Of a stretch of 64,000 nucleotides of DNA, positions 8,528 through 16,794 are shown piece by piece (position 1 is the first letter of the stretch; every line of letters begins with the position of its first letter). Source of the DNA: Clostridium lundense DSM 17049 (GTDB taxonomy: Bacteria; Bacillota; Clostridia; Clostridiales; Clostridiaceae); contig NZ_JHVC01000001.1 in assembly GCF_000619945.1 (NCBI RefSeq), forward strand, positions 434,001 through 498,000, read 5' to 3'. A model generated the notes under the pieces. The model worked only from the letters and a program-made list of their open reading frames with translations, was not told the DNA's origin and made no database searches. The position numbers and the translations under genes were made by a program.

Positions 8528-9908
8528 GGAATATAGAACAGTTAGAGAGGTAGTAGGCCCACTGATGCTAGTTGAAGGAGTGGAAAATGTAACTTATGAT
8601 GAATTAGTAGAAATAGAAATACAAACAGGGGAAATAAGGCGTGGTAGAGTTCTTGAAATAAATCAGGATAAGGCATTAATTCAATTATTTGAGGGATCAG
8701 CTGGTATAAATATAAAGGGAAGTAAAGCAAAGTTTTTAGGTAGACCACTTGAAATAGGTGTATCAGAAGATATGTTAGGAAGAGTCTTTGATGGACTAGG
8801 AAGACCTAAAGATAATGGCCCTAAGATAATACCAGAAGAGAGAAGAGATATAAGTGGAATTCCTATAAATCCTGTATCTAGAAATTATCCTTCTGAATTT
8901 ATTCAAACAGGAATATCAGCTATAGATGGTCTTAATACATTGGTTAGAGGACAAAAGCTACCAGTTTTTTCTGGGTCAGGATTACCTCATGCTCAACTTG
9001 CTGCTCAAATTGCAAGGCAGTCAAAGGTGCTAAAAGCTGATTCAAAATTTGCAGTTGTATTTGCAGCTATAGGAATCACATTTGAGGAAGCGCAATTTTT
9101 TATAGATGATTTTACTAAAACTGGGGCAATAGATAGATCGGTATTATTTATGAATCTTGCTAATGACCCTGCTATTGAAAGAATTGCCACTCCAAGAATG
9201 GCACTTACTACAGCAGAATATTTAGCTTATGAAAGAGGAATGCACGTACTGGTTATACTTACAGATATGACTAATTATTGTGAGGCTTTACGTGAGGTAT
9301 CTGCTGCAAGAAAAGAAGTCCCAGGAAGGCGTGGATACCCAGGATATCTTTACACAGACCTTGCTACCATATATGAAAGAGCTGGAAGAATAAAGGGAAG
9401 GGAAGGTTCGATTACACAAATACCAATACTAACTATGCCTGAAGACGATAAAACACACCCAATTCCTGACTTAACAGGATATATAACCGAAGGGCAGATA
9501 ATACTTAGTAGAGAATTATATAGAAAAGGTGTTATGCCTCCAATAGATGTATTACCTTCCCTTTCAAGATTAAAAGATAAGGGTATTGGTAGGGATAAAA
9601 CTAGAGAGGATCATGCAGATACCATGAACCAGTTATTTGCAGCTTATGCACAAGGTAAACAGGCTAAAGAGTTAGCGGTCATACTTGGTGAGTCAGCACT
9701 TTCTGATGCAGATAAACTTTATGCTAAATTTGCAGAAGCCTTTGAAAAAGAATATGTTTCCCAAGGATTTACTACTAATAGAACTATAGAGGAAACTTTG
9801 AATTTAGGGTGGAAGCTGTTATCTATTTTACCAAAGACTGAGCTTAAGAGAATTAGAGATGAGTACTTAGAAAAATATTTACCTGAAAACAACAATAAAG
9901 TTGAATAA
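8520..9908 (+). CDS. ntpB: V-type ATP synthase regulatory subunit B
   Basis: A 462-residue non-catalytic nucleotide-site subunit that alternates with A in the hexameric head. It lacks a true P-loop, having SGSGLPHAQLA in that place, which is the normal state for B. The conserved SAARKEVPGRRGYPGYLYTDLA stretch is present (about 261-282). The start is GTG at 8520, with AAAGGGGGG at 8504-8512, inside the end of ntpA. The gene ends 18 bases before ntpD. Confidence 0.97.
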   Translation: MLKEYRTVREVVGPLMLVEGVENVTYDELVEIEIQTGEIRRGRVLEINQDKALIQLFEGSAGINIKGSKAKFLGRPLEIGVSEDMLGRVFDGLGRPKDNGPKIIPEERRDISGIPINPVSRNYPSEFIQTGISAIDGLNTLVRGQKLPVFSGSGLPHAQLAAQIARQSKVLKADSKFAVVFAAIGITFEEAQFFIDDFTKTGAIDRSVLFMNLANDPAIERIATPRMALTTAEYLAYERGMHVLVILTDMTNYCEALREVSAARKEVPGRRGYPGYLYTDLATIYERAGRIKGREGSITQIPILTMPEDDKTHPIPDLTGYITEGQIILSRELYRKGVMPPIDVLPSLSRLKDKGIGRDKTREDHADTMNQLFAAYAQGKQAKELAVILGESALSDADKLYAKFAEAFEKEYVSQGFTTNRTIEETLNLGWKLLSILPKTELKRIRDEYLEKYLPENNNKVE

Positions 9909-9926
9909 TTAAAGGGATGATTAGCA

Positions 9927-10568
9927 ATGAGATTAAATGTTAACCCTACAAGAATGGAGCTCACAAAATTAAAAAAAAGGTTGGTAACAGCTACTAGAGG
10001 ACATAAGCTTTTAAAAGACAAACAAGACGAATTAATGAGAAGATTTATTGATTTAATAAAATATAATAATGAAATAAGAAAAAGTGTAGAACATGAATTA
10101 CAAAAATCTCTTAAGAATTTTGTAATGGCTAGAGCTGTAATGTCTTCTGAGTTTTTGGAAGAAGCTATAGTTTTCCCTAAGGAAAGCATATCCTTGGAGG
10201 TAGATAGGAAAAATATAATGAGCGTAAATGTTCCGGTTATGAAATTTAAAAGAAAAATGGAAGAAGATGAGGGAAGTATTTATCCATATGGATTTGTTAA
10301 TACCTCAGGTGAGCTTGATACAGCTATAGAGAAGCTTTATGGTATACTTCCAAAGCTTTTGGAACTAGCCCAAGTAGAAAAGTCATGTCAACTTATGGCA
10401 GATGAAATAGAGAAGACAAGAAGAAGAGTAAATGCTCTAGAATACATGACTATACCACAACTCCAAGAAACAATAAAATATATAGTAATGAAGTTGGATG
10501 AAAATGAAAGAGGAAATCTTACAAGATTAATGAAAGTTAAAAGTATGATGGAAGAAAAGAATAGATAA
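9927..10568 (+). CDS. ntpD: V-type ATP synthase subunit D (central rotor shaft)
   Basis: A 213-residue central shaft protein with long N- and C-terminal helices that form the coiled coil rotating inside the A3B3 head. The N-terminal LNVNPTRMELTKLKKRLVTA motif and the C-terminal TRRRVNALEYMTIPQLQETI motif (about 169-188) are family signatures. It is the last gene of the operon and is followed at once by a strong hairpin. Confidence 0.96.
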   Translation: MRLNVNPTRMELTKLKKRLVTATRGHKLLKDKQDELMRRFIDLIKYNNEIRKSVEHELQKSLKNFVMARAVMSSEFLEEAIVFPKESISLEVDRKNIMSVNVPVMKFKRKMEEDEGSIYPYGFVNTSGELDTAIEKLYGILPKLLELAQVEKSCQLMADEIEKTRRRVNALEYMTIPQLQETIKYIVMKLDENERGNLTRLMKVKSMMEEKNR

Positions 10569-10570
10569 AT

Positions 10571-10602
10571 ATAAGGTTGAGGTAGTTCTACCTCAACCTT
10601 AT
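10571..10602. terminator. Terminator of the V-ATPase operon
   Basis: A perfect 14-base-pair stem (10571-10584 with 10589-10602) closes a GTTC loop directly after ntpD. The following T-run is weak, but the stem is long and well placed. Confidence 0.75.
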
Positions 10603-10722
10603 ATTTATGACTTCAATTTTCTAAAAACGCCATATAATTTGTAATATATTTGTTGAAATACAAGTTATTGTGAATAAAATTGTATTAATATAAAAAAATT
10701 CAGAAAATTTTTATTAATGTTA

Positions 10723-10752
10723 TTGACAAATATTTAACAAGCATAGTATAAT
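10723..10752 (+). promoter_or_regulatory. Consensus sigma-A promoter for the orphan 134-residue gene
   Basis: Perfect TTGACA (10723-10728) and perfect TATAAT (10747-10752) with an 18-base spacer, about 57 bases before the ATG of the following gene. It is one of the best promoters in the window. Confidence 0.8.
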
Positions 10753-10808
10753 AATATCATCATAGAAATATATTAACAAAGAAATCAATAAATTGGGGAG
10801 GGGTCAAG

Positions 10809-11213
10809 ATGACAGCAAGAGATAAAGTAAAAGCATGTATGATAGGAGAAAGCGTATTTAAAGTAGGTGATTATACATCATTAGCACAGGGATGGAATTT
10901 ATATAAAGACAAGCTATCCTTAGAAGAATGTACGGTTTTAAAGATAGTGGATTTATATTATATAAAAGAAGAAACTAATTTTCCAAAGTTTAGAGCTTTA
11001 ATTCAAACTAATAAGGGTAATATTATAGATGTAAGTTTATCAGATCTAGAGGATGTAAGAAATAGTAAAGAGAATCATGAAGAGCTTAATAAAATAGGAT
11101 ACGACTTTAAAAAAGGCAGCATATATTGTAAGGCTTATGAAGATTTAAATGGAAATTGGACATTCTATGATATAGGAGCATTAGAAGAAGATGAATGTTG
11201 TGAGGTTGTATAG
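10809..11213 (+). CDS. Conserved-type hypothetical protein, 134 residues
   Basis: I do not recognise this protein. It is soluble, with no signal peptide or membrane helix, and is predicted as a mix of strands and short helices. Features are an N-terminal KACMIGESVFKVGDY segment, a middle RALIQTNKGNIIDVSLSDL segment that looks like paired beta-strands, and an acidic Cys-containing tail ending EEDECCEVV. The SD GGGGAGGGG (10796-10804) is excellent. The gene is a single transcription unit with a consensus promoter before it and a terminator behind it, suggesting steady, fairly high expression. Confidence 0.75.
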   Translation: MTARDKVKACMIGESVFKVGDYTSLAQGWNLYKDKLSLEECTVLKIVDLYYIKEETNFPKFRALIQTNKGNIIDVSLSDLEDVRNSKENHEELNKIGYDFKKGSIYCKAYEDLNGNWTFYDIGALEEDECCEVV

Positions 11214-11240
11214 TAAAGAATTAGTATAATAAAAACGTTC

Positions 11241-11280
11241 AGAATATTCTGTTATTAAACAGAATATTCTTTTATTTTAT
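11241..11280 (+). terminator. Intrinsic terminator after the orphan gene
   Basis: A 13-base-pair stem (11241-11253 with 11258-11270) with an ATTA loop, followed by the T-rich run TTTATTTTAT. Confidence 0.85.
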
Positions 11281-11352
11281 AAAACATATTTACAATGTAT
11301 GAAATATAATGTATACTTCTGTATATACACTAGTAAATACGGAGGTATAATT

Positions 11353-11850
11353 ATGAAAGATACAAAAATGATTGTATATTCTGCTCTATTAACTGCTCTA
11401 GCAATAGTAATACCAATAGCTTTTGGTTTTCTATCAATACAATTAGGGCCATTTACAGCAACATTAGCTGCTCATGTTCCATTATTTTTAGCTATACTTT
11501 TAGGTCCAGCATCTGCTGCAATGGTGGGTATAGGTTCAGGAATAGGTTTCTTAATAACGAAAGGTTCTTATGTGGCTGCAAGAGCTTTTATGCATACTTT
11601 TGTTGGTGTTGTAGGAGCGATACTTATTAAAAAAGGAGTAAGCTATAGAAAAATGGTAGCTATAACTGCACCATTGCATGGCATGTTAGAAGCATTAATT
11701 GTGATACCTTTTGGTATTACTTTAGAGAAGATAATTATTACTGTAGGAGTAGGTTCTACCCTTCATCATATTGTGGACGGAATAATAGCTTTTGCTATAG
11801 TACAAGCTCTATCTAAAGCTTTAAATTTGAAGTTAATAAAAAGCGTTTAA
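11353..11850 (+). CDS. ECF transporter S component, niacin-transporter-like
   Basis: A 165-residue hydrophobic protein with about five or six membrane helices, typical of the substrate-binding S components of energy-coupling-factor vitamin transporters. The TLAAHVPLFLAILLGP stretch (about 37-52) resembles the NiaX (niacin) group, but this is recall of a pattern, not a search result, so the vitamin remains open. I chose ATG 11353 because GGAGG (11341-11345) precedes it; an ATG 54 bases upstream has no SD. No ATPase or T component is next to it, so it would share a general ECF module encoded elsewhere. A small dyad TATAC-N4-GTATA (11312-11325) lies in the leader. Confidence 0.8.
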   Translation: MKDTKMIVYSALLTALAIVIPIAFGFLSIQLGPFTATLAAHVPLFLAILLGPASAAMVGIGSGIGFLITKGSYVAARAFMHTFVGVVGAILIKKGVSYRKMVAITAPLHGMLEALIVIPFGITLEKIIITVGVGSTLHHIVDGIIAFAIVQALSKALNLKLIKSV

Positions 11851-11900
11851 AAAAGAAGCTTTGCCTATTGTATGAAAAATAGGGCAAAGCTTCTTTTTTA
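11850..11900 (+). terminator. Intrinsic terminator after the ECF S component
   Basis: A long stem of about 20 base pairs with one bulged C (AGAAGCTTTGCC pairing with GGGCAAAGCTTCT), immediately followed by a T-run. Confidence 0.9.
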
Positions 11901-11903
11901 GTA

Positions 11904-11932
11904 TTGACATAAATATGCCTAAAAAGTACAAT
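11904..11932 (+). promoter_or_regulatory. Sigma-A promoter of the HelD-type helicase gene
   Basis: TTGACA (11904-11909), a 17-base spacer and TACAAT (11927-11932). Transcription would begin near 11939, which rules out a start codon at 11915 and supports ATG 11966. Confidence 0.75.
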
Positions 11933-11965
11933 ATTACATTAGTGTGCTTCATGGAGGTGGAATGG

Positions 11966-14242
11966 ATGGCAATAGAAGAAAAAGAAAGATTAATAGAAGA
12001 AAAGTATTTAGAAGATACTATCAATTGGATGAATCATGAAATTGGAAGAGTAGAAGAAAATAAAGGTAATTTAAAAGGAAGAATAGATAGTTTAAGAAGG
12101 GAATCTAAAGGAAAATATAATGAGGAACTAGAAACTGCTGAAAAGCTTTATAAGATAACTTCTAAAAGTTTAGAAAAGTATTCTGATGGAAAAGAAAGCC
12201 CCTATTTTGCAAGAATAGATTTTAGAGAGAAAAAGAGGGATGTAGAAAGCTATTATATAGGAAAATTTGGGTTAGGAGATGGAAATACTGGTGAAGAGAG
12301 GGTTATAGACTGGAGATCTCCTATTGCAGATTTATATTATGGTGGAACCTTTGGGGAATGTTATTATAGAGCTCCTATGGGATTGGTTATAGGAGAACTT
12401 TCCTTAAAAAGAAAGTTTATAATAAGAGAAGAAAAACTAATAGACGCTTTTGATGAAGGAATAAATGAAGTAATACTTAGAGGAAATGATGAAGAAGGTA
12501 GTGCATTAGTTGATGAATTCTTGAAAGTAAATTTAGAGGAAAGTGGAAGTAGTAAGTTAAAGGAAGTAGTAGCTACTATTCAAAAAGAACAAAATGAAGT
12601 AATAAGAAGTGAGAAAAATATACCACTTATACTACAAGGGGTTGCGGGTTCAGGAAAGACAACTGTAGCATTACATAGAGTAGCATATCTTTTGTATAAA
12701 TATAAGGAAAAATTACTATCTAAGGATATATTAATAATAGCTCCGAATAAAGTCTTCTTAGATTACATTTCCGATGTGTTACCAAACTTAGGTGTAGATA
12801 GTATAAAACAAAATACATATGAAGAAATTGTTTGTGAAATATTAAATATAAAAGAAAAGATAATTACAAAAGATAATAAATTGTCTCAAATTTTAGAAGA
12901 AGAAAATGAATTGGAAGAATTAATTACTATAAGTAGAATAAAAGGAAGTGTTGAGTTTAAAGCTTTAATAGATATTTATATTGAATACATAGAAAAAGAA
13001 GATGGGGAAAAAATAGAGGATATTAAAGTATATGATTATGTGTTATTTAATAAGGAAGAAATAAAAAGACTTTTTATTGAAGATTTGAAAAAAATGCCTA
13101 TAAATATTAGAAAAGATGAAATAAAAAGATATTTTACTTTAAAGATAGAAGATAAAATACGTAATATCTTAGATAAGGTTAATTTTTATTATGAATATAA
13201 AGTTGCAAGAGTTAAAAACAAAATGGAAGATGGAGAAGAAAGAAGAAAAAGATTAATAGAAATATATGATGAGAGAGATAATAAGAGAAAAGATATAGTA
13301 AAGATGAGTAATGTTTGTTTCAATGAATATTTTGAAAAGTGGAAAGAGGTAAAAACAGAAAATCTATATATAGATTTTTTAAAGAATATAGATAAATTCG
13401 TACCTAAAGACAACTTATTTATAAGTGAAGATATCATTGAAAAAATTTTAAATGAGATAATAGAAAATTCAAGTAAAGGTATAATAGATAGTGAAGATTT
13501 AGCACCAATGTTATATTTGAAATTTAAAATAGAAGATGTGCCAGAAAAATTTAAATATAAGCATATAGTAGTAGATGAGGTTCAGGATTATAGTGAATTT
13601 CAAATGGCTACATTGAAGCATATGGTGGAATTAAATTCATTAACTTTAGTTGGAGATTTAGCTCAAGGAATATATTTTTATAAGGGAATAAATAATTGGC
13701 CACAGGTTATCCATAATGTATTTAATGAGGAAGTGAATTTTATAACCCTTAACAAGAGCTATAGATCTACTGTAGAAATAATTAATTTTGCTTCAAAAGT
13801 TTTAGTCAAGGGTATAGAGTCTGCTATACCAGTTTTTAGGCATGGTAAAGATGTAGAAGTTGCAAAGTTTAAAAATAACAGGGAGTTTAGTGAAAAGCTA
13901 GATGAGATAGTAGAATTGGTACAAGAAGAAGGAAAGAATACTATAGCTATCATATGTAAAAACTATAATGAATGCAAAAAACTAAAAACTCATTTAAATA
14001 AATATAGTTCTAATAAATGGGATGTAGTTAAAGATACCAGCAAGTCCATAACTAACAGTAAGATAATAATACCAGCTTATATGACCAAGGGATTAGAGTT
14101 TGATTGTAGTATAATATATAATTGCAATGAAGATAACTATGGTGATAATGAATTGGATAGAAAAATTTTATATGTAGCTTTAACTAGGGCACTTCATTAT
14201 GAATATATTTTTTATAATGGAAGCAAATCTAGCTTGATATGA
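11966..14242 (+). CDS. helD: HelD-type UvrD-family ATPase (RNA polymerase recycling factor)
   Basis: A superfamily 1 ATPase of 758 residues. In Bacillus, HelD binds stalled or post-termination RNA polymerase and uses ATP to release it from nucleic acid. An N-terminal helical hairpin (about 1-60, rich in Glu/Lys) is the expected secondary-channel arm; the P-loop GVAGSGKT is at 225-232; a large coiled-coil insertion follows; then come VVDEVQDYSEFQ (Walker B), LVGDLAQGI, LNKSYRS and a C-terminal LYVALTRAL motif. I chose ATG 11966 because GGAGGTGG (11953-11960) is ideally spaced and the promoter lies just upstream. A general UvrD/Rep helicase is the alternative, but the N-terminal layout favours HelD. 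Confidence 0.88.
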   Translation: MAIEEKERLIEEKYLEDTINWMNHEIGRVEENKGNLKGRIDSLRRESKGKYNEELETAEKLYKITSKSLEKYSDGKESPYFARIDFREKKRDVESYYIGKFGLGDGNTGEERVIDWRSPIADLYYGGTFGECYYRAPMGLVIGELSLKRKFIIREEKLIDAFDEGINEVILRGNDEEGSALVDEFLKVNLEESGSSKLKEVVATIQKEQNEVIRSEKNIPLILQGVAGSGKTTVALHRVAYLLYKYKEKLLSKDILIIAPNKVFLDYISDVLPNLGVDSIKQNTYEEIVCEILNIKEKIITKDNKLSQILEEENELEELITISRIKGSVEFKALIDIYIEYIEKEDGEKIEDIKVYDYVLFNKEEIKRLFIEDLKKMPINIRKDEIKRYFTLKIEDKIRNILDKVNFYYEYKVARVKNKMEDGEERRKRLIEIYDERDNKRKDIVKMSNVCFNEYFEKWKEVKTENLYIDFLKNIDKFVPKDNLFISEDIIEKILNEIIENSSKGIIDSEDLAPMLYLKFKIEDVPEKFKYKHIVVDEVQDYSEFQMATLKHMVELNSLTLVGDLAQGIYFYKGINNWPQVIHNVFNEEVNFITLNKSYRSTVEIINFASKVLVKGIESAIPVFRHGKDVEVAKFKNNREFSEKLDEIVELVQEEGKNTIAIICKNYNECKKLKTHLNKYSSNKWDVVKDTSKSITNSKIIIPAYMTKGLEFDCSIIYNCNEDNYGDNELDRKILYVALTRALHYEYIFYNGSKSSLI

Positions 14243-14348
14243 ATTTTTGGGAAGCAGTTAGAAAAAAATATTGTTTTAGATTATTTTTGAAAAATATGTT
14301 AAAATAAAAATGTAAAATTTAAAATAAAAAATAAGGAGGTTGTGGCAG

Positions 14349-15524
14349 ATGAGTAGTATAAGACTGAGAGATAATGTATACTGGATAGGAGTAAAGAATC
14401 CAGAGTTAAGAGTTTTTGATATAATAATGGAAACAAAACAAGGAACTACGTATAATTCGTATTTAATAGATGATGAAAAAGTGGCTATAGTAGATACGGT
14501 TAAAGATGGATACTATGAAGAATTTATAGGAAATATAAAAGAAGTTATAGGTAACAGAAAAATTGATTATATAATAGTTCAACATACTGAGTTAGATCAT
14601 AGTGGAATACTGGCAAGATTTATTGGTGATTATCCAGAAGCTCAAATTATATGCTCTAAGGCAGCCTCAGTTTATCTTAAAGATATAACAAATAAGGAGT
14701 TAAATATTTTAGTAGCTCCTACAGAATTATCTTTAGGAAAAACTACATTAAAATTTATTCAAGCGCCTAACTTACATTGGCCAGATACAATGTTTACTTA
14801 TGTTGAAGATAAAAAAATATTGTTTACCTGTGACTTTTTAGGCTGTCATTATAGCCCAAAAGAGGATATAGTAGCAGGAGAAAAAGAAGACTATGAAGAT
14901 GAAATGGTGTATTACTATAATGTTATAATGTCGCCTTTTAAGAAATTTGTTTTAATGGGATTAGACAAAATAAAGGGATTAGATTTTGATTTAGTAGGAA
15001 CTAGTCATGGTCCAGTTCATAGTAAGGAAAATATTCATAGATATCTAGAGTTATATAGAAAAATGTCTACTTTATCTAAAGGAAATGAGAAAAAAGTTGT
15101 AGTGCTTTATATTTCTGCTTATGGAAATACAGAAGCAATGGCAAAGCATATTAATAATAGATTAATAGAAAAAGGTGTTGAATCAGAAGTTCATGAGATT
15201 ACCACTATGGGAACTAAAGAGGTAATAAGTGCTATAGAAAGATCAGCAGGATTTATTATAGGTTCTCCTACTATCAATCAAGATGCGGTTAAGCCTGTTT
15301 GGGATGTATTATCTGAAGTAAGTCCAATTGTTAATAGAAGTAAGGCAGTTGCTGCTTTTGGATCTTATGGCTGGAGTGGTGAAGGTGTACCAATGATCAC
15401 AGAGAGACTAAGGTCTTTAAAATTAAATGTAGTAGAAGAAGGACTAAAATTTAAGTTTGTTCCAAGTAAAGAAGATTTTAAAAGAGCAGATGAGTTTGTA
15501 GAAAAGTTTGTAGCCCTTCTTTAA
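14349..15524 (+). CDS. Flavodiiron protein (A-type flavoprotein, FprA/ROO family)
   Basis: A 391-residue protein with an N-terminal metallo-beta-lactamase-like diiron domain (about 1-250) and a C-terminal flavodoxin domain (about 253-391, with YISAYGNTEAMA binding FMN). Diiron ligands are visible as H79-T-E81-L-D83-H84, with further histidines in NLHWPDT and GTSHGPVH. Such enzymes reduce O2 to water or NO to N2O in anaerobes, using rubredoxin or related donors. I chose ATG 14349 after AAGGAGG (14333-14339). A weak promoter, TTGTTT (14271-14276) with TATGTT (14295-14300), may drive it. The next gene begins 23 bases downstream and is probably co-transcribed. Confidence 0.92.
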   Translation: MSSIRLRDNVYWIGVKNPELRVFDIIMETKQGTTYNSYLIDDEKVAIVDTVKDGYYEEFIGNIKEVIGNRKIDYIIVQHTELDHSGILARFIGDYPEAQIICSKAASVYLKDITNKELNILVAPTELSLGKTTLKFIQAPNLHWPDTMFTYVEDKKILFTCDFLGCHYSPKEDIVAGEKEDYEDEMVYYYNVIMSPFKKFVLMGLDKIKGLDFDLVGTSHGPVHSKENIHRYLELYRKMSTLSKGNEKKVVVLYISAYGNTEAMAKHINNRLIEKGVESEVHEITTMGTKEVISAIERSAGFIIGSPTINQDAVKPVWDVLSEVSPIVNRSKAVAAFGSYGWSGEGVPMITERLRSLKLNVVEEGLKFKFVPSKEDFKRADEFVEKFVALL

Positions 15525-15547
15525 AATAAAAGGATGGAGGAAAAAAT

Positions 15548-15949
15548 ATGGATAGAAATGCAGTTGTAGAATATTTATTAGACAATGATCTTAGCGAGGT
15601 GGAGGAGTTATCATATGATGATAAAGAAGTAGTTGCATTAAGATTTTATTATGACTTTGATGATGATGAGATCAGTGCAGCAGAAGCTTATGCTGATGAT
15701 GAAAGCGAAGAAGAAAGAGAAAGTGAAAAATGGAGTAATGAATTCTTTATACCATATTTAAGCGAATTGGCTATTGATACAGTAGGACAAATAATTGAAG
15801 ATTTAATGGAAGATTTAGATTTAGAAGCCCAATTTACATCTTATGAGATTGATGCAGAAGAACCAGATTATACAGAATTTATAGCAATTTTTTATCCAAA
15901 GAATAAGGATGTAGAGATTGAAGAAGTATTAGAAAAATTGAATTTATAA
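15548..15949 (+). CDS. Highly acidic hypothetical protein between two flavoproteins
   Basis: I do not recognise the family. The 133-residue protein is extremely acidic: about one third of residues are Asp or Glu by hand count, with a run DDESEEERESE near residues 50-60. It has no cysteine, signal peptide or membrane helix. The beginning (AVVEYLLDNDLSEVEELSYDDKEVVALRFYY) and the middle (FIPYLSELAIDTVGQIIEDLMEDL) look helical. The SD is GGATGGAGG. It lies 23 bases after the flavodiiron gene and 52 bases before an iron-sulfur flavoprotein gene, so a role in that redox group is possible but only inferred. Confidence 0.75.
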   Translation: MDRNAVVEYLLDNDLSEVEELSYDDKEVVALRFYYDFDDDEISAAEAYADDESEEERESEKWSNEFFIPYLSELAIDTVGQIIEDLMEDLDLEAQFTSYEIDAEEPDYTEFIAIFYPKNKDVEIEEVLEKLNL

Positions 15950-16001
15950 GATAATATTCATAAGAATTTTAAATTAACTGTGTAAGGAAAGGGCAAAATT
16001 T

Positions 16002-16562
16002 ATGAAAACTTTAATTTTCTTTGCTTCTCCTAATAAAAAGGGTAATACCTATAATTTAGTTAATAAATTTATAGAAGGCATCGGGGGAGAAGTTGATATC
16101 GTTAATGTTTATGATAAAAAAGTGTCTCCATGTGTAGATTGTAAGTATTGTTATACAAAGGAACAGTGTGCTATAAAAGATGACATGCAGGAGATATATG
16201 CTAAGATAAATGATAGTGATGTTATTGTTATAGCAAGTCCTATGTATTTTTCTTCGGTAACTGCACCAATGAAAGCCATTATTGATAGATTACAGATTTA
16301 TTGGAGTAAGAAGTATATAAGAAAAGATAGGGAAAATTTAAAAAATAGAAAAGCCGTAGTATTAAGCACTGGTGGAGTTTATTGGATAAATATGTTCCAG
16401 CCTTTAGAAGCTGTATTAAAGCATGCTTTTGCTGCCATGGATGCAAAAGATATGGAAAAAGTATATGCTGTTAATACTGATACTATGCCTGTAGAAAAAA
16501 ATGAAGAAAAATTAAAAGAAGCCTATGAATTAGGAGTGAAAATAAGAAAAAATTTAAAATAA
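16002..16562 (+). CDS. Iron-sulfur flavoprotein / NADPH-dependent FMN reductase family
   Basis: A 186-residue flavodoxin-like protein. ASPNKKGNTYNL (about 8-19) is the FMN phosphate-binding loop of the family. Cysteines 44, 47, 50 and 56 form the compact Cx2Cx2Cx5C motif that holds a 4Fe-4S cluster in iron-sulfur flavoproteins of anaerobes. These proteins move electrons, in some cases to O2 or peroxide. The later SPMYFSSVTAPMKAIIDRL segment is typical. Its nearness to the flavodiiron gene suggests a shared oxygen or NO defence role, although each may have its own promoter. Confidence 0.88.
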   Translation: MKTLIFFASPNKKGNTYNLVNKFIEGIGGEVDIVNVYDKKVSPCVDCKYCYTKEQCAIKDDMQEIYAKINDSDVIVIASPMYFSSVTAPMKAIIDRLQIYWSKKYIRKDRENLKNRKAVVLSTGGVYWINMFQPLEAVLKHAFAAMDAKDMEKVYAVNTDTMPVEKNEEKLKEAYELGVKIRKNLK

Positions 16563-16568
16563 ACAGTT

Positions 16569-16604
16569 AAAAAAGCTAGAAACATTATGTTTTTAGCTTT
16601 TTTT
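16569..16604 (+). terminator. Intrinsic terminator after the iron-sulfur flavoprotein gene
   Basis: A 15-base stem (one G-U pair) formed by the AAAAAAGCTA and TAGCTTTTTT flanks around a short loop; the right arm provides the T-run. Confidence 0.85.
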
Positions 16605-16668
16605 AGATAGCACATTCAACTATTAATGTAGATTAATACAGAATATATGCAGCTATAATTAAAAAAAC

Positions 16669-16740
16669 TTGTTTAAATCCACAAATGTGATATAATATTT
16701 ACGTAATAAATGTTATCATTTTAATAATATTGTATCACAT
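16669..16740 (+). promoter_or_regulatory. Probable glpX promoter with a downstream dyad
   Basis: TTGTTT (16669-16674) and TATAAT (16691-16696) with a 16-base spacer. ATGTGATA (16685-16692) overlaps the -10 box and its reverse complement TATCACAT is at 16733-16740. The dyad is short and could be chance in AT-rich DNA. Confidence 0.45.
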
Positions 16741-16794
16741 TAAATATATAATTAGTTAATTTATCTTATATAAATGTTTTGGGAGGTACTCATA

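Noticed and set aside
11311..11328. TATAC-N4-GTATA dyad as a vitamin-responsive operator
   Set aside because: The arms are only five bases and made of common AT-rich words; I cannot link it to a known regulator.
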